Of a DNA stretch of 64,000 nucleotides, positions 28,495-37,854 are shown piece after piece. The notes below the pieces were generated by a model. That model did no database searches. It was not told where the DNA came from and saw only the letters and a program-made list of their open reading frames with translations. Made by a program: the position numbers and the translations under genes. How positions within the stretch are numbered: position 1 is the stretch's first letter; the number at the start of each line of letters is the position of its first letter. The stretch is from an uncultured Erythrobacter sp. (lineage in GTDB: Bacteria > Pseudomonadota > Alphaproteobacteria > Sphingomonadales > Sphingomonadaceae): the NCBI GenBank assembly GCA_947501215.1, contig CANMUS010000007.1, forward strand, positions 59,344 to 123,343, written 5' to 3'.

Positions 28495-28510
28495 CTGCGT
28501 TTTATCGCAG
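28495..28510. promoter_or_regulatory. Candidate LysR operator
   Basis: A perfect inverted repeat CTGCG-6-CGCAG lies between the divergent LysR and pirin genes, 25 bases from the LysR start and 66 from the pirin start. It has roughly the size of an LTTR box and a position suited to repressing the regulator and activating the pirin gene. Confidence 0.45.
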
Positions 28511-28576
28511 TTATCGGAACAAGCAGCAAGGCCTATCTGCTAGTCCAACGACACCTTCCCTTACAGGAGCAGGCAA

Positions 28577-29278
28577 ATGATCGAACACCGTCCCTTCGAC
28601 AGTCTCGGCAAGGCCAATCATGGCTGGCTGGACGCGAACCACCACTTCTCCTTCGCCGGTTATCACGATCCGTCGCGCGTCAATTGGGGCGCGTTGCGCG
28701 TCTGGAACGACGACAAGATCGCGCCGAAGAGCGGCTTCCCGACCCATCCGCATAACGACATGGAAATCATCACCTATGTCCGCACCGGCGCCATCACCCA
28801 TCGCGACAGCATGGGCAACGAAGGCCGCACCGAAGCGGGCGATGTCCAGGTGATGAGCGCCGGGCGCGGCGTCGCGCATTCGGAATTCAACCTGGAAGAC
28901 GAGGAAACCACGCTCTTCCAGATCTGGATCATCCCGGAAGAGCGCGGCGGCGATCCCGACTGGGGCGCGCGACAGTTTCCGAAAGGTGATCGCGCCGGAC
29001 AGTTCGTGCCCCTCGCCAGCGGAGTCGCCAATGACGATGATGCCCTCCCCATCCGCACCGATGCCCGCGTGCTCGGCGCGACCGTGAAGGCGGGCGAAAG
29101 CGTGACCTACACGCCGCGCACTGCCGACCGTCACCTCTATCTCGTGCCGGCCACCGGCAGCATCCGCGTGGGCGACATCGAAGCGCAGGCCCGCGATGGC
29201 ATCGCCATCACCAAGGAAGACAGCATCACCATTACCGCCCTCGAAGACAGCGAACTCGTCCTCGTCGATGCGGCCTGA
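28577..29278 (+). CDS. Pirin family protein
   Basis: A 233-residue double-cupin protein. The metal site is seen in FPTHPHNDMEIITYV and HSEFN, with WGALRVWNDD and VQVMSAGRGVAHSE typical of the YhhW-type pirins, some of which oxidise quercetin. It has a good AGGAG site and sits 14 bases upstream of azoR, so the two form an operon opposite a LysR regulator. Confidence 0.92.
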   Translation: MIEHRPFDSLGKANHGWLDANHHFSFAGYHDPSRVNWGALRVWNDDKIAPKSGFPTHPHNDMEIITYVRTGAITHRDSMGNEGRTEAGDVQVMSAGRGVAHSEFNLEDEETTLFQIWIIPEERGGDPDWGARQFPKGDRAGQFVPLASGVANDDDALPIRTDARVLGATVKAGESVTYTPRTADRHLYLVPATGSIRVGDIEAQARDGIAITKEDSITITALEDSELVLVDAA

Positions 29279-29292
29279 GCAGGAGTAGAGCC

Positions 29293-29877
29293 ATGACGAA
29301 TATCCTCCACATTACCAGCAGCATCCGCGGCGATGACAACGTTTCGACCAGCCTCGGCAACAGACTGGTCGCAAAGCTCGCCGGCGAGAACGTCGTCACG
29401 CGTGACCTCGCCAAGAACGACCTGCCCTTCATCGATGTCGAACGGCATGCGGCCAACCTTGCGCCCTACGCCGACCGTTCGGAGGCGCAGCATGGCTTGG
29501 CAAAGATAGCCGACGAGTTGATCGATGAACTCGAAGCCGCCGACACGATCGTTTTCAGCGTGCCGGTCTACAACTTCACCGTGCCCGCGACGCTGAAGGC
29601 CTGGGCCGATCTCGTCGCGCGTGCCGGGCGAACCTTCCGCTACACGCAGAACGGACCGGAAGGCTTGCTAACCGGCAAGACGGTTTATATCACCGCAGCG
29701 ACCGGCGGAACGGCGATCGGCAGCGACATCGATTTCATGTCGCCCTGGTTGAAGTTCTTCCTCGGCTTCCTCGGCATGACCGATGTGCGGATAGTCGCAG
29801 CGGACGGCATCATGGGCGAAGGCGGCGAAGAGAAAATTGCCGAGGCCCATCAGGAAGTCGAACGGCTGGCCGCGTAA
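29293..29877 (+). CDS. azoR: FMN-dependent NADH-azoreductase
   Basis: A 194-residue flavodoxin-fold protein: ITSSIRGDDNVSTSLGNRLV binds FMN phosphate, VFSVPVYNFTVPATLKAWAD and AATGGTAIGSDIDFM are azoreductase signatures. It reduces quinones and azo compounds with NADH. It is in an operon with pirin. A strong hairpin follows its stop. Confidence 0.93.
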   Translation: MTNILHITSSIRGDDNVSTSLGNRLVAKLAGENVVTRDLAKNDLPFIDVERHAANLAPYADRSEAQHGLAKIADELIDELEAADTIVFSVPVYNFTVPATLKAWADLVARAGRTFRYTQNGPEGLLTGKTVYITAATGGTAIGSDIDFMSPWLKFFLGFLGMTDVRIVAADGIMGEGGEEKIAEAHQEVERLAA

Positions 29878-29912
29878 TCCTCCGACCCTCCCCTCCCTTA
29901 CGCGCCAGCGAC

Positions 29913-29952
29913 GTGCCGGGAAGCTCGATCAGCTTTCCGGCACGTTTCGCTT
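29913..29952 (+). terminator. Intrinsic terminator after azoR
   Basis: A 13-bp stem (29913-29925 with 29931-29943, one G:U) with a five-base loop is followed by GTTTCGCTT. It overlaps the last codons of the convergent nadE gene. Confidence 0.65.
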
Positions 29953-31989
29953 CAGGTCGTCGAGCCACAGATCGGCCACCGCATCGCTGGGTGCCCGCCA
30001 GTCGCCGCGGGGAGAAAGCGCCCCGCCCGCGCTGACCTTCGGGCCATTGGGCAAGGCGCTGCGCTTGAACTGGCTGAATTCGAAGAAGCGCTTCACGAAA
30101 TTCTCGAGCCACTTCGCGATCGTGGCGAGGTCGTATTCGTTCTTCCGATCTTCGGGAAAATCTATCGGCCACAGGCCCTCCTTCGCATCCTTCCACGCAT
30201 GCCACGCGAGAAACGCGACATGGCTCGGGCTCTGTCCCCAGCGGACAATGTGGTGGAGGAAGAAGTCGTTCAGCTCGTAGGGCCCGATGATCGACTGGGT
30301 GGACTGGATCGCGCCGTCCTCACCCGCAGGCACAAGCTCCGGGCTGATCTCGGTTTCGAGAATGGCGAGCAGCACTTCGTCGCACTGCTTGTCGAACTGA
30401 CTGGTCGTCGTGGTCCAGCGGATGAGGTACTGGATCAGCGTCTTGGGAACGCCTGCGTTGACGGCGTAGTGGCTCATCTGATCGCCCACACCATAGGTGC
30501 ACCAGCCGAGCGCCAGTTCCGACAGATCGCCCGTGCCGATCACGAACCCCGAATGATGGCCCGCCAAGCGGAAGAGGTAGTCGGTACGCAGCCCGGCCTG
30601 CACGTTTTCAAAGGTCACATCGTAATGCGGCTCGCCGTCGGCGAAGGGGTGGCCGATGTCTTCCAGCATCTGCCGCGCCGTCGGCTTGATGTCGATTTCC
30701 TCCGCGGTGATCTCGAACGCTTCCATAAGCTTCCAGGCGTTCGACTTGGTATCGTCCGACGTGGCGAAACCGGGCATGGTATAGCCGAGGATATCGCTGC
30801 GCGGCCGGCCGAGCCGATCCATCGCCTTGGCCGCAACCAGCAGGGCATGCGTACTGTCGAGCCCGCCCGAGATGCCGATCACCAGCGATTTCGCACCGGT
30901 AGCCTGTATGCGCCGCATCAGCGCATCGACCTGGATGTTGAAGGCCTCGTAGCAATCCTCGTCCAGCTTGTGCGCGCGGTTGGGCACGAAAGGGAAGCGG
31001 CGGATCGGGCGGATAAGATCGGCACCGTCCGGGTCATGTTGGTGCGTAAATAGGACCGTGCGGTAAAAGTCCTCTGGTCGTCCCGCTGCTTCGGCTGCAT
31101 CATTGAAGGTCTGCATCCGCATGCGGTCGTTGAGAATCCGCCCCGTATCGATGTCGGCAACGCATAGTTCGGGCTCGAGATCGAACCGAACGCTTTCCGC
31201 CAGGAGATCGCCCAGTTCGTAAATCATTCCCTGACCATCCCAAGCGAGGTCAGTGGTACTCTCTCCGTGTCCACTTGCCGAATAAGCGTAGGCGCAAACG
31301 CAGCGAGACGAGCTTGCACGACTCAGTAAGTGACGTTCGTCGGATTTGCCGATCGTGATGTTCGACGCCGACAAGTTCAGGACCATTGTGGCTCCGGCGA
31401 GTGCGGCCAGAACGCCGGGTGGCTGCGGTGCCCAGAAATCCTCACAGATCTCTATGCCGAAGACGAACCCCTCAAGGTTTTCTGCCGAGAACAGAACGTC
31501 CGTTCCAAAGGGGACCAGCTTATCTCCGAGGCGAATTTCCAACCCTTGGATGTTGCGGCCGTGAGCAAACCATCGTTTCTCGTAGAATTCACGATAGTTG
31601 GGAAGATAGCTCTTCGGAACTACCCCGAGGACCTTGCCCCGCGCGATCACGATCGCACAATTGTAGATCCGACCCTTATGGCGCAGAGGAGCACCGATTA
31701 CGAGAACGGGCGACAAATCCCTTGAAGCATCACGGATTTGCGTGAGGTGGAGCTCTACCGATTCCAGTAGGGCCGTCTGCAGGTGAAGATCGTCTATCGC
31801 GTAGGAGGAAAGACAAAGCTCCGGATAAAGCAGCAGGTCGACATGCAGCTCATCTGCTTTTTTTGCCTGCTCCACGATACCTTGCGCATTGTAAGCCACG
31901 TCGGCTGTCCGCACTTTCGGCGTTGCAGTCGCTAGCCGGACAAACCCATGCGTATGCCTGTCGAAGAAAGGATGGAGATCGCCTGTCAT
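29929..31989 (-). CDS. nadE: Glutamine-dependent NAD+ synthetase
   Basis: A 686-residue two-domain enzyme. The N-terminal nitrilase-type amidase has YPELCLSSY (Glu), [12 protein letters not shown] (Lys) and GIEICEDFW (Cys), releasing ammonia from glutamine. The C-terminal NAD synthase domain has the PP-loop [14 protein letters not shown] and further motifs [16 protein letters not shown]. It amidates nicotinic acid adenine dinucleotide to NAD. Its start overlaps the stop of the pncC-like gene by four bases, linking two NAD-metabolism steps. Confidence 0.97.
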   Translation of the reverse strand: MTGDLHPFFDRHTHGFVRLATATPKVRTADVAYNAQGIVEQAKKADELHVDLLLYPELCLSSYAIDDLHLQTALLESVELHLTQIRDASRDLSPVLVIGAPLRHKGRIYNCAIVIARGKVLGVVPKSYLPNYREFYEKRWFAHGRNIQGLEIRLGDKLVPFGTDVLFSAENLEGFVFGIEICEDFWAPQPPGVLAALAGATMVLNLSASNITIGKSDERHLLSRASSSRCVCAYAYSASGHGESTTDLAWDGQGMIYELGDLLAESVRFDLEPELCVADIDTGRILNDRMRMQTFNDAAEAAGRPEDFYRTVLFTHQHDPDGADLIRPIRRFPFVPNRAHKLDEDCYEAFNIQVDALMRRIQATGAKSLVIGISGGLDSTHALLVAAKAMDRLGRPRSDILGYTMPGFATSDDTKSNAWKLMEAFEITAEEIDIKPTARQMLEDIGHPFADGEPHYDVTFENVQAGLRTDYLFRLAGHHSGFVIGTGDLSELALGWCTYGVGDQMSHYAVNAGVPKTLIQYLIRWTTTTSQFDKQCDEVLLAILETEISPELVPAGEDGAIQSTQSIIGPYELNDFFLHHIVRWGQSPSHVAFLAWHAWKDAKEGLWPIDFPEDRKNEYDLATIAKWLENFVKRFFEFSQFKRSALPNGPKVSAGGALSPRGDWRAPSDAVADLWLDDLKRNVPES

Positions 31990-32495
31990 TTGAGAAGTGC
32001 GTTCTTCATCATCATGAGCGCCACTTCAAGTGCTGCAAGCCGGACGCCGTCCCGCCCGATTTCCCCAAAATGCCGATCGCAGTGCTCCGGAGCTTCTCCT
32101 TTGCGCAGACATGCGAAATGAACAAGCCCCTCTTCGTCCGTAGGCCCCGCCGGCCCGGCAAAACCGGTAATCGATACGACGACATCCGCTTCGGATTTTT
32201 TCAGTCCGCCCTGCGCCATGGCAAGTGCGACTTCACGGCTGACTGCACCGCAATTTTCGATCTCATTGCTGTTGCAATCGAGCATCTCACATTTTGCTTC
32301 ATCCGAATAGGTGACGAAAGCTCGTTCGAAAACGTGCGATAAACCGCTGACATCGGTCAACACAGCTGCCAGCAGCCCGCCGGTGCAGCTTTCCGCCGAT
32401 GCGAGCCGTAGACCCTTCGTCTTGGCCAGCTCGAGGACGTGCTCGGCTAAAGTAGAAATTTCCTCAGGAAGTATGGGGTCGATCGTCTCGGCCAT
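31986..32495 (-). CDS. pncC: CinA C-terminal domain protein (nicotinamide-nucleotide amidase, PncC-type)
   Basis: A 169-residue protein matching the stand-alone CinA C-terminal domain: LRLASAESCTGGLLAAVLTD, VTYSDEAKCEMLDC, VSREVALAMAQGG and VSITGFAGP. These proteins deamidate NMN to nicotinic acid mononucleotide. The ATG at 32495 has weak upstream signals; an in-frame start further up has no resemblance. The four-base overlap with nadE supports a role in the pyridine nucleotide cycle. Confidence 0.9.
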   Translation of the reverse strand: MAETIDPILPEEISTLAEHVLELAKTKGLRLASAESCTGGLLAAVLTDVSGLSHVFERAFVTYSDEAKCEMLDCNSNEIENCGAVSREVALAMAQGGLKKSEADVVVSITGFAGPAGPTDEEGLVHFACLRKGEAPEHCDRHFGEIGRDGVRLAALEVALMMMKNALLK

Positions 32496-32562
32496 AACCG
32501 CTTTCCCTCTGAAATAAGTCGGGCTGTGTGTCGAAATGCAGCTACTACCCAACCGTGCCAGA

Positions 32563-33576
32563 TCAGACCGGTTCCTGTACCTTCATTCGCATCTCGTTGC
32601 GAAACCCGTTCAACACCGGGCCCGCCGAATGCGTCGCTCCGGCTTGATGGGCGAAGGCAAGCATCAGGTTGTTGCCCAAGCCACCGGGATTGAGCTTGAT
32701 TGCCTCCTCGCCGACCCCGTCGTCCTCGATAGTCAGTCGCCAGCCACCATCGACGGATTGCAGAAACACACCGATCTTGCCGAGCCGAACTTCGGGGAAC
32801 GCGTATTTCGCACAGTTCGAGATGGCCTCGTTAAGGTAGAGGCCGATCGCCACTGCCGTCTCGCTCGGCAGCCTCATCGGCTCTATTTCGCGATACACAT
32901 GGATATTGTCGGTCAATGCAGCGCGCTCGATCCGGTCCAGCAGGACATCGAGGTAGGGCTTCATCGCGACATCGCCGCCTTCTTCGTGGTCCATCGTCAA
33001 GGTGGAATAGGCATCGGCGAAGGTCCGCACGCGGCCGACGGCATCTTCCAGCGCGCCATGCAGGCTCGGGTCGGGCATCTGCCGTTTCTGGATTTCGAGA
33101 AGGCTGGCCACCAGCGCGAAGTTGTTCTTCGTGCGATGCTCGAGCTCGGCCAGCAGCGTCAGCCGTTTATCCGCGCGCTCGCGGATTTCCTTCATGGTAC
33201 TTTGCGCGGCTCGGCGAAACGCTTCGGCAAAAACGATGACAATCAGGCAGCAAACAGCGTTGAGCAGCACGCGCGCCGGATCGGTCGGGTTGGTAAAGAA
33301 AAAGGACGACTGCCCAGGCAGTACAAAATACCACGCCCAAAAGAAGGTGACGATGAAAGCCACCAGCCCCGCCCGCCAGTGACCATAGAAGGTCGCCAGC
33401 AACACTGTCGGATAGATCAGCGCGAAAGGCCCGGACTCCGGCGCCCACATATCATAGAGCGACCGCAACCCAATCATCGCCACTGCACAAATGGCACCGA
33501 ACGTTAGCTGCGCCGCGAGCTTCCCACGACCAGTGATAAATTGTCGACTGACATCGAATTCCGCGAGACGCTGCAC
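32563..33576 (-). CDS. Membrane sensor histidine kinase, HisKA_2 type, with DUF4118-like sensor
   Basis: A 337-residue kinase starting at a GTG. Four hydrophobic stretches in residues 20 to 120 (PFALIYPTVLLATFYGHWRA and neighbours) resemble the KdpD-type DUF4118 membrane domain. The kinase core has the HisKA_2 phosphorylation motif ELEHRTKNNFALVASLLEIQ, then an ATPase domain with NEAISNCAKYAF, EDDGVG and GLGNNL. Kinases of this type often act on single-domain receivers or the PhyR stress switch in alphaproteobacteria. No cognate regulator is adjacent. Confidence 0.88.
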   Translation of the reverse strand: MQRLAEFDVSRQFITGRGKLAAQLTFGAICAVAMIGLRSLYDMWAPESGPFALIYPTVLLATFYGHWRAGLVAFIVTFFWAWYFVLPGQSSFFFTNPTDPARVLLNAVCCLIVIVFAEAFRRAAQSTMKEIRERADKRLTLLAELEHRTKNNFALVASLLEIQKRQMPDPSLHGALEDAVGRVRTFADAYSTLTMDHEEGGDVAMKPYLDVLLDRIERAALTDNIHVYREIEPMRLPSETAVAIGLYLNEAISNCAKYAFPEVRLGKIGVFLQSVDGGWRLTIEDDGVGEEAIKLNPGGLGNNLMLAFAHQAGATHSAGPVLNGFRNEMRMKVQEPV

Positions 33577-33704
33577 CCCGTCTCTCCCATCGGGGAAGCC
33601 AATTCCGTAGGCAAGTTGCGGTTCGGAAAGCCGAAACCCCCCGGAGCATCGGCCTCAGTCTTTTAGTTAGACTATGGCAACTTGTCGACTCGTCTTAGGC
33701 GCAG

Positions 33705-34709
33705 TCAGGCGGCGGCAAGCAAATCGGCCGCGCTCGGGCTTTCCTGCAACAACTCGATCAGACCACGCTCTTCTCGTGTCAGCCATCGCGTTGCACGCGG
33801 CAACCGCAGGCCTTGCCTCCATTCCTCCTGCTTATCGACGAGATCGATGACAGCCGGGTGGATATAGCTCTTGCGCGTGACCGCCGGCGTATTGCCCAAC
33901 TGCCCAGCCACACAGTCGAGCAGCGCCTTCATCGGCATCCGGCCCTCGCCCGCGCGGAGGCATTCCAATCCCATCACGCTGGCGTGCCAGGTGCGGAAAT
34001 TCTTCGCTGTAAAGCGCTCGCCCATGCAGGCTTCGAGGTATTCGTTCACGTCGCCGGAATCGACAGTCTGCACCTCGCCATCCTCGTCGATATATTTGAA
34101 GACGTTCTGGCCGGGTAGGTCCTGCATCTTGCGCACCGCCCGGGCGAGGCTGCCGTCGGTCAGCGTGACTTCGCGCATCTTGCCGGACTTGCCCTTGTAC
34201 CGCAGTTTGAGCGTTTTACCGGTCACCTCGGCATGCTTGCGCCGCAAGGTCGTCGCGCCGTAGCTCTTGTTGCGCTCCGCATAGCCCGCGTTCCCCACGC
34301 GAACCGCGCCAAGGTCGAGCAGCCGAATGACGCTGGCTGTCGCCCGCTCTCGAGTGAGTTTGCTTCCTTTAAGATCCTCCTCGACCTTCTTGCGCACCAG
34401 CGGCAGCAGGCTACCGAATTCGATGCAGCGGTCGAACTTTTCGCCCTCGCGCTCGGCACGGAAATCGGGGTGATAGCGATATTGCTTGCGGCCTTTCGCA
34501 TCGATCCCGGTGGCGAGGATATGGCCGTTGGGCGCAGGGCAGAACCATTCGTCCACATAGGCCGGCGGCAAGGCGATCGCGTTGAGCCGCCGCTTCTCCG
34601 CTCTATCGGTAATGAGCCGGCCTTTCGGATCGTAATAGGCCCATCCCTTTCCCGCACCCTTGCGGGTGATACCGGGCAGATCGTCGTCGACATAGATGAG
34701 CTTCGTCAT
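33705..34709 (-). CDS. DNA topoisomerase IB
   Basis: A 334-residue poxvirus-type topoisomerase IB. The N-terminal domain (GKGWAYYDPKGRLI) is followed by the catalytic domain with RVGNAGYAERNKSYGATTL, KYIDEDGEVQTVDSGDVNEYL, FRTWHASV and the probable active Tyr in VTRKSYIHPAVI. Bacterial members relax supercoils by a 3'-phosphotyrosine intermediate. The ATG at 34709 begins MTKLIYVDDDLPGITR, the family start. The upstream extension lacks resemblance. It is divergent from yghU. Confidence 0.93.
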   Translation of the reverse strand: MTKLIYVDDDLPGITRKGAGKGWAYYDPKGRLITDRAEKRRLNAIALPPAYVDEWFCPAPNGHILATGIDAKGRKQYRYHPDFRAEREGEKFDRCIEFGSLLPLVRKKVEEDLKGSKLTRERATASVIRLLDLGAVRVGNAGYAERNKSYGATTLRRKHAEVTGKTLKLRYKGKSGKMREVTLTDGSLARAVRKMQDLPGQNVFKYIDEDGEVQTVDSGDVNEYLEACMGERFTAKNFRTWHASVMGLECLRAGEGRMPMKALLDCVAGQLGNTPAVTRKSYIHPAVIDLVDKQEEWRQGLRLPRATRWLTREERGLIELLQESPSAADLLAAA

Positions 34710-34802
34710 GGCGTAGCGATAAACCGTGGGTGGGCTGTCACGGTTCCCCACCTTGCGACGAATGGATGGGCAGACTAGCCCACGTGCCAGAGGAGACCAA
34801 GA

Positions 34803-35654
34803 ATGGCCGATGCGACTTATACCCCGCCCGAAGTCTGGACCCACGATGCCGAGAACGGCGGCCGCTTCGCCAATATCAATCGCCCGACTGCTGGCGCGCG
34901 CGAAGAGAAGGACCTTCCCGTCGGCGACCACGACTTCCAGCTTTACTCCCTCGCCACGCCTAATGGAGTGAAAGCGACGGTGATGTTCGAGGAACTACTC
35001 GAGGCCGGGCATAGCGATGCTGAATACGATGCCTGGACGATCAATATCGGAGAGGCTCAACAGTTCACCAGCGGTTTCGTCGAGGTCAATCCTAACAGCA
35101 AGATACCCGCCCTGCTCGACCGCAGCAGCGACCGCCCCGTTCGCGTATTCGAAAGCGGCGCGATCCTGCTGTACCTCGCCGAGAAATTCGACGCCTTCGT
35201 GCCGACCGATCACACCCGCGCCGAAGTGCTCAGCTGGCTCTTCTGGCAAATCGGCAGCGCGCCGTTCATCGGCGGCGGATTCGGCCACTTCTACGCCTAT
35301 GCGCCCGAGAAGTTCCAATATCCGATCAACCGCTACGCCATGGAAACCAAGCGCCTTTTCGACGTCGCCGACCAGCGTTTGGCGCAATCGGAATACCTTG
35401 GCGGCGACGACTATACGATCGCCGACATGGCGGCAGCACCGTGGATGATCCCCTTCGTCGAGGGTGCCATCTACAACGAGGCCCGCAAATTCCTGTCGAT
35501 CGACGAATACACGAACGTCGAGCGCTGGGCGAAGCAGATCGCCGTGCGCCCCGCCGTGAAACGCGGGCGGATCGTCAACAAGGCTTGGGGCGACGAAGAC
35601 ACGCAGCTTCTCGAACGGCATTCGGCCGCTGACTTCGAGGGCAAGAAACTCTAG
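34803..35654 (+). CDS. yghU: Glutathione-dependent disulfide-bond oxidoreductase (YghU-type GST)
   Basis: A 283-residue Nu-class GST: NGGRFANINRPTAG, the glutathione site NPNSKIPALLD and FESGAILLYLAEKF, and FGHFYAYAPEK. It reduces disulfide bonds using two glutathiones and can act on hydroperoxides. A GAGG site precedes the ATG. It stands alone with a tRNA downstream. Confidence 0.94.
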   Translation: MADATYTPPEVWTHDAENGGRFANINRPTAGAREEKDLPVGDHDFQLYSLATPNGVKATVMFEELLEAGHSDAEYDAWTINIGEAQQFTSGFVEVNPNSKIPALLDRSSDRPVRVFESGAILLYLAEKFDAFVPTDHTRAEVLSWLFWQIGSAPFIGGGFGHFYAYAPEKFQYPINRYAMETKRLFDVADQRLAQSEYLGGDDYTIADMAAAPWMIPFVEGAIYNEARKFLSIDEYTNVERWAKQIAVRPAVKRGRIVNKAWGDEDTQLLERHSAADFEGKKL

Positions 35655-35782
35655 CTTGGAGACGATAGCCGGGGTGGCAGGGTTGACCTTCGGCCAGCTG
35701 TGCGCGTGCCGCGCTCCGCTTCCGAACCTGCATGTTCGCTTCGCGAGCAGGTTCGGCCCTGAGCAAGCATCGTGCGAAGTAG

Positions 35783-35857
35783 TGGCTGGGGTGGCAGGAT
35801 TCGAACCTGCGCATGCCGGTACCAAAAACCGGTGCCTTACCGCTTGGCTACACCCCA
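35783..35857 (-). tRNA. tRNA-Gln (anticodon TTG)
   Basis: Minus-strand cloverleaf with acceptor TGGGGTG/CACCCCA, anticodon stem CCGGT/ACCGG around TTTTGGT, and T arm GGTTCGAATCC. The anticodon is TTG. Unlike the tRNA-Arg gene, the 3' CCA is encoded (35783-35785). Confidence 0.95.
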
Positions 35858-36250
35858 GCAGGCGAGCGCCCCTATAGCCGAGCCGCGCCCAATGTGAAGG
35901 GGGCGACACGAATTTTCGCACGGCTTTGGGTGCTAGCCATGTGCGTGTTTTTGCGCCCATGGTCCGAACTGGCAGACCGGCTGGTCGTGCCCTATCTCGC
36001 CTAGGTTAGTTTCTCTGCGATTCTCAAGGCGAATATCGTGCAACTTAATGGCCCCTCCACCACGATCCGCGCCTAACGGCCGCTTGCAACACCAAGGCAG
36101 TATTACCCCCATTGCGAAGCTTGCCGGGCAAGCGAATTGGCGGTCGTTTGACACCGGGGCCAGGCGGAGTCACACACGAGCCGGGAGAGAAAAGAGGTCG
36201 CATATCCCCTCGGGTCAGGGTCGCTTACCACTGAACCGAAGGAAGTGACC
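35858..36250. other. Intergenic stretch, no gene seen
   Basis: No convincing gene is seen. A 21-codon frame at 35939 has no ribosome-binding site. Mixed-composition DNA probably holds the promoters for the tRNA (leftward) and the exported protein at 36251 (rightward). Confidence 0.5.
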
Positions 36251-36718
36251 ATGAAGCATATTTTCAAGGTAGCCGGACTGGCATTCGCCGTGGCAGGCAT
36301 GAGCCTCGCCGTTCCAGCCAATGCACAGCTCACGGTGTGGGAAGATTACACCCCCCAAGAGACCGTGATCGAGCTCACCTATGTAAAGGTCGAGCCTGGC
36401 CAGCTCGACTATTATCTCGAGGGGCTGAGATCGACATGGGTCAGGGCAAACGAGGCCGCCAAGAGCGTCGGGCAGATCACGGATTACGGGATCTACGTCG
36501 TGCCCTTCGGCAGCAGCGAGGTAAATCTCGTTTTGCGCGTGAATTACCCGAACATGGCTTCGCTCGATCCCGATAAGGCGGAATATGATCGCTTCATGGA
36601 AGCCTTAGGCGAAGCGAATATGGACAGCAGCAATCAGACTGTCCGCGAACTCTACAACAACATCCGCGAGCTCAAGGGGACATACATCCTACGCGAGCTT
36701 GAGATGAAGCTCGACTGA
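36251..36718 (+). CDS. Hypothetical exported protein
   Basis: A 155-residue protein with a signal peptide (MKHIFKVAGLAFAVAGMSLA, cut near ANAQL) and a good AAGGAAG site. The mature part alternates strands and helices (ETVIELTYVKVEPGQLDYYL, SEVNLVLRVNYPNMASLD) in a way reminiscent of the dimeric alpha-beta barrel fold of antibiotic-biosynthesis-monooxygenase-like proteins. I cannot name a family. It is probably periplasmic and stands alone. Confidence 0.7.
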   Translation: MKHIFKVAGLAFAVAGMSLAVPANAQLTVWEDYTPQETVIELTYVKVEPGQLDYYLEGLRSTWVRANEAAKSVGQITDYGIYVVPFGSSEVNLVLRVNYPNMASLDPDKAEYDRFMEALGEANMDSSNQTVRELYNNIRELKGTYILRELEMKLD

Positions 36719-36949
36719 CCGCCGAAGAGCCGGCCGGGCACTTTTCAGCTTCGCCCCGGCCGGCTGGCTTTACGGTTGGCCTTCACGAAGCAGGGCTTTT
36801 TGGGCGCAATCCTTTTTAGCTATGCACAGTTGGCCGACAGGTGGTGTCTCAAAAGCGGCGATCACAGTTCCCCCTATTTGCCGTTGCGGCGATTTCCGTG
36901 CGATTTACGGTCGGGAGGATCTGGTTCTGAATTACGGGATTGTGTGTAA

Positions 36950-37420
36950 GTGGCGAAATCTAGCCGCCCTATCCAAGCAGCACTCTTCCGTGAGCGTCGC
37001 ACGCGCGGGCGCAATCTGCTGCAGCTGTCGGCCGCCTCGACTACCGGCCTTGACCGCGCCCTCGTTCACGATCTGTCGGAAGCCGGGTTACGCCTGGAAA
37101 CCACCGTACCTCTGGACGCCGGAGATAAGATCAGGATCGAATTGCCCCTAATCGGTCAGGTCGATGCGAAAGTCATGTGGAAGGAAGGCGCTTTCATCGG
37201 CTGCAAATTCCTCGAGCCGATCTCCCAATCGGTCGTCAATGCGGCGATCTTGCGCTCGTCAATTCGCACAGAAGCGCTGGAAGACCTCGGGAACCTCGAA
37301 GAGATTCCTATCGGCGTGAACCCCACGCTCGAGACGATCACCGCTTGGAAGGTTCGATTCGACGAGCTCCGTTGGAAACGCCGTCGCCATAGGTCAGGCA
37401 GAACGGGTTGTCGCCGATAA
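36950..37420 (+). CDS. PilZ domain protein with a foreign C-terminal tail
   Basis: A 156-residue protein starting at a GTG. Residues about 15 to 110 form a PilZ-type beta-barrel: RERRTRGRNL (an RxxxR-like c-di-GMP motif), HDLSEAGLRLET (a D-x-S-x-x-G motif) and KVMWKEGAFIGCKFLEP. It would bind cyclic di-GMP. The last 14 or so residues (KRRRHRSGRTGCRR) are read from the antisense strand of a truncated rfbF gene, so a deletion probably replaced the native end. A PilZ protein is a plausible regulator of polysaccharide or motility genes. Confidence 0.82.
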   Translation: MAKSSRPIQAALFRERRTRGRNLLQLSAASTTGLDRALVHDLSEAGLRLETTVPLDAGDKIRIELPLIGQVDAKVMWKEGAFIGCKFLEPISQSVVNAAILRSSIRTEALEDLGNLEEIPIGVNPTLETITAWKVRFDELRWKRRRHRSGRTGCRR

Positions 37421-37766
37421 CGGCGCGCGTGCGCGCAACGCGGCCACCGGTCATCGTTTCGGCACCGGTATCGAGCAGCGTGACCTTCCAGTCTTCCTCG
37501 ATCGGGCTGTGGAATTCCACATTCCCGCTGCCGAAGTCGATCGTAAAGTCGCTGCCGAGATTGCGGAAGCTGAGGAAGTAATGCTTGATATACTCGCCTT
37601 TGTACCCGCAACAGATGACGAAGTCGTTGAGGCCGAAATGTGCGTAGTGGCGCATAACGTGCCACAAGATCGGCTTTCCGCCGATTTCGACCATTGGCTT
37701 GGGCCGAACGGATGTTTCTTCGCTGAGGCGCGTTCCCAGGCCTCCGGCCAGAATGACGACTTTCAT
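37338..37766 (-). pseudogene. rfbF: Truncated glucose-1-phosphate cytidylyltransferase
   Basis: The frame starts MKVVILAGGLGTRLSEETSV and matches RfbF closely through PKPMVEIGGKPILWHVMRHY, DFVICCGYKGEYIKHYF and LTYGDGVS at about residue 131. It then breaks into an unrelated 11-residue tail and stop. Intact RfbF has about 256 residues, so the C-terminal half is missing and the enzyme should be inactive. The break coincides with the 3' end of the PilZ gene. RfbF makes CDP-glucose for dideoxysugars of O-antigen, so this is a relic of a surface-polysaccharide locus. Confidence 0.88.
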
Positions 37767-37854
37767 TGCGTTCCCCTCGGCAATCGGTCAGCTTCGTGAA
37801 ACAAGCCTAAAGGAACCCGGGCCGCCGGACACCTACGCATACGGATTAGCTTCG

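Noticed and set aside
34715..34745. EcfG-like GGAAC...GTT upstream of topoisomerase IB
   Set aside because: The spacer is 18 bases rather than 16 or 17, and the element lies too close to the start codon.
35939..36004. 21-codon frame downstream of tRNA-Gln
   Set aside because: No ribosome-binding site or motif, and the region looks non-coding.
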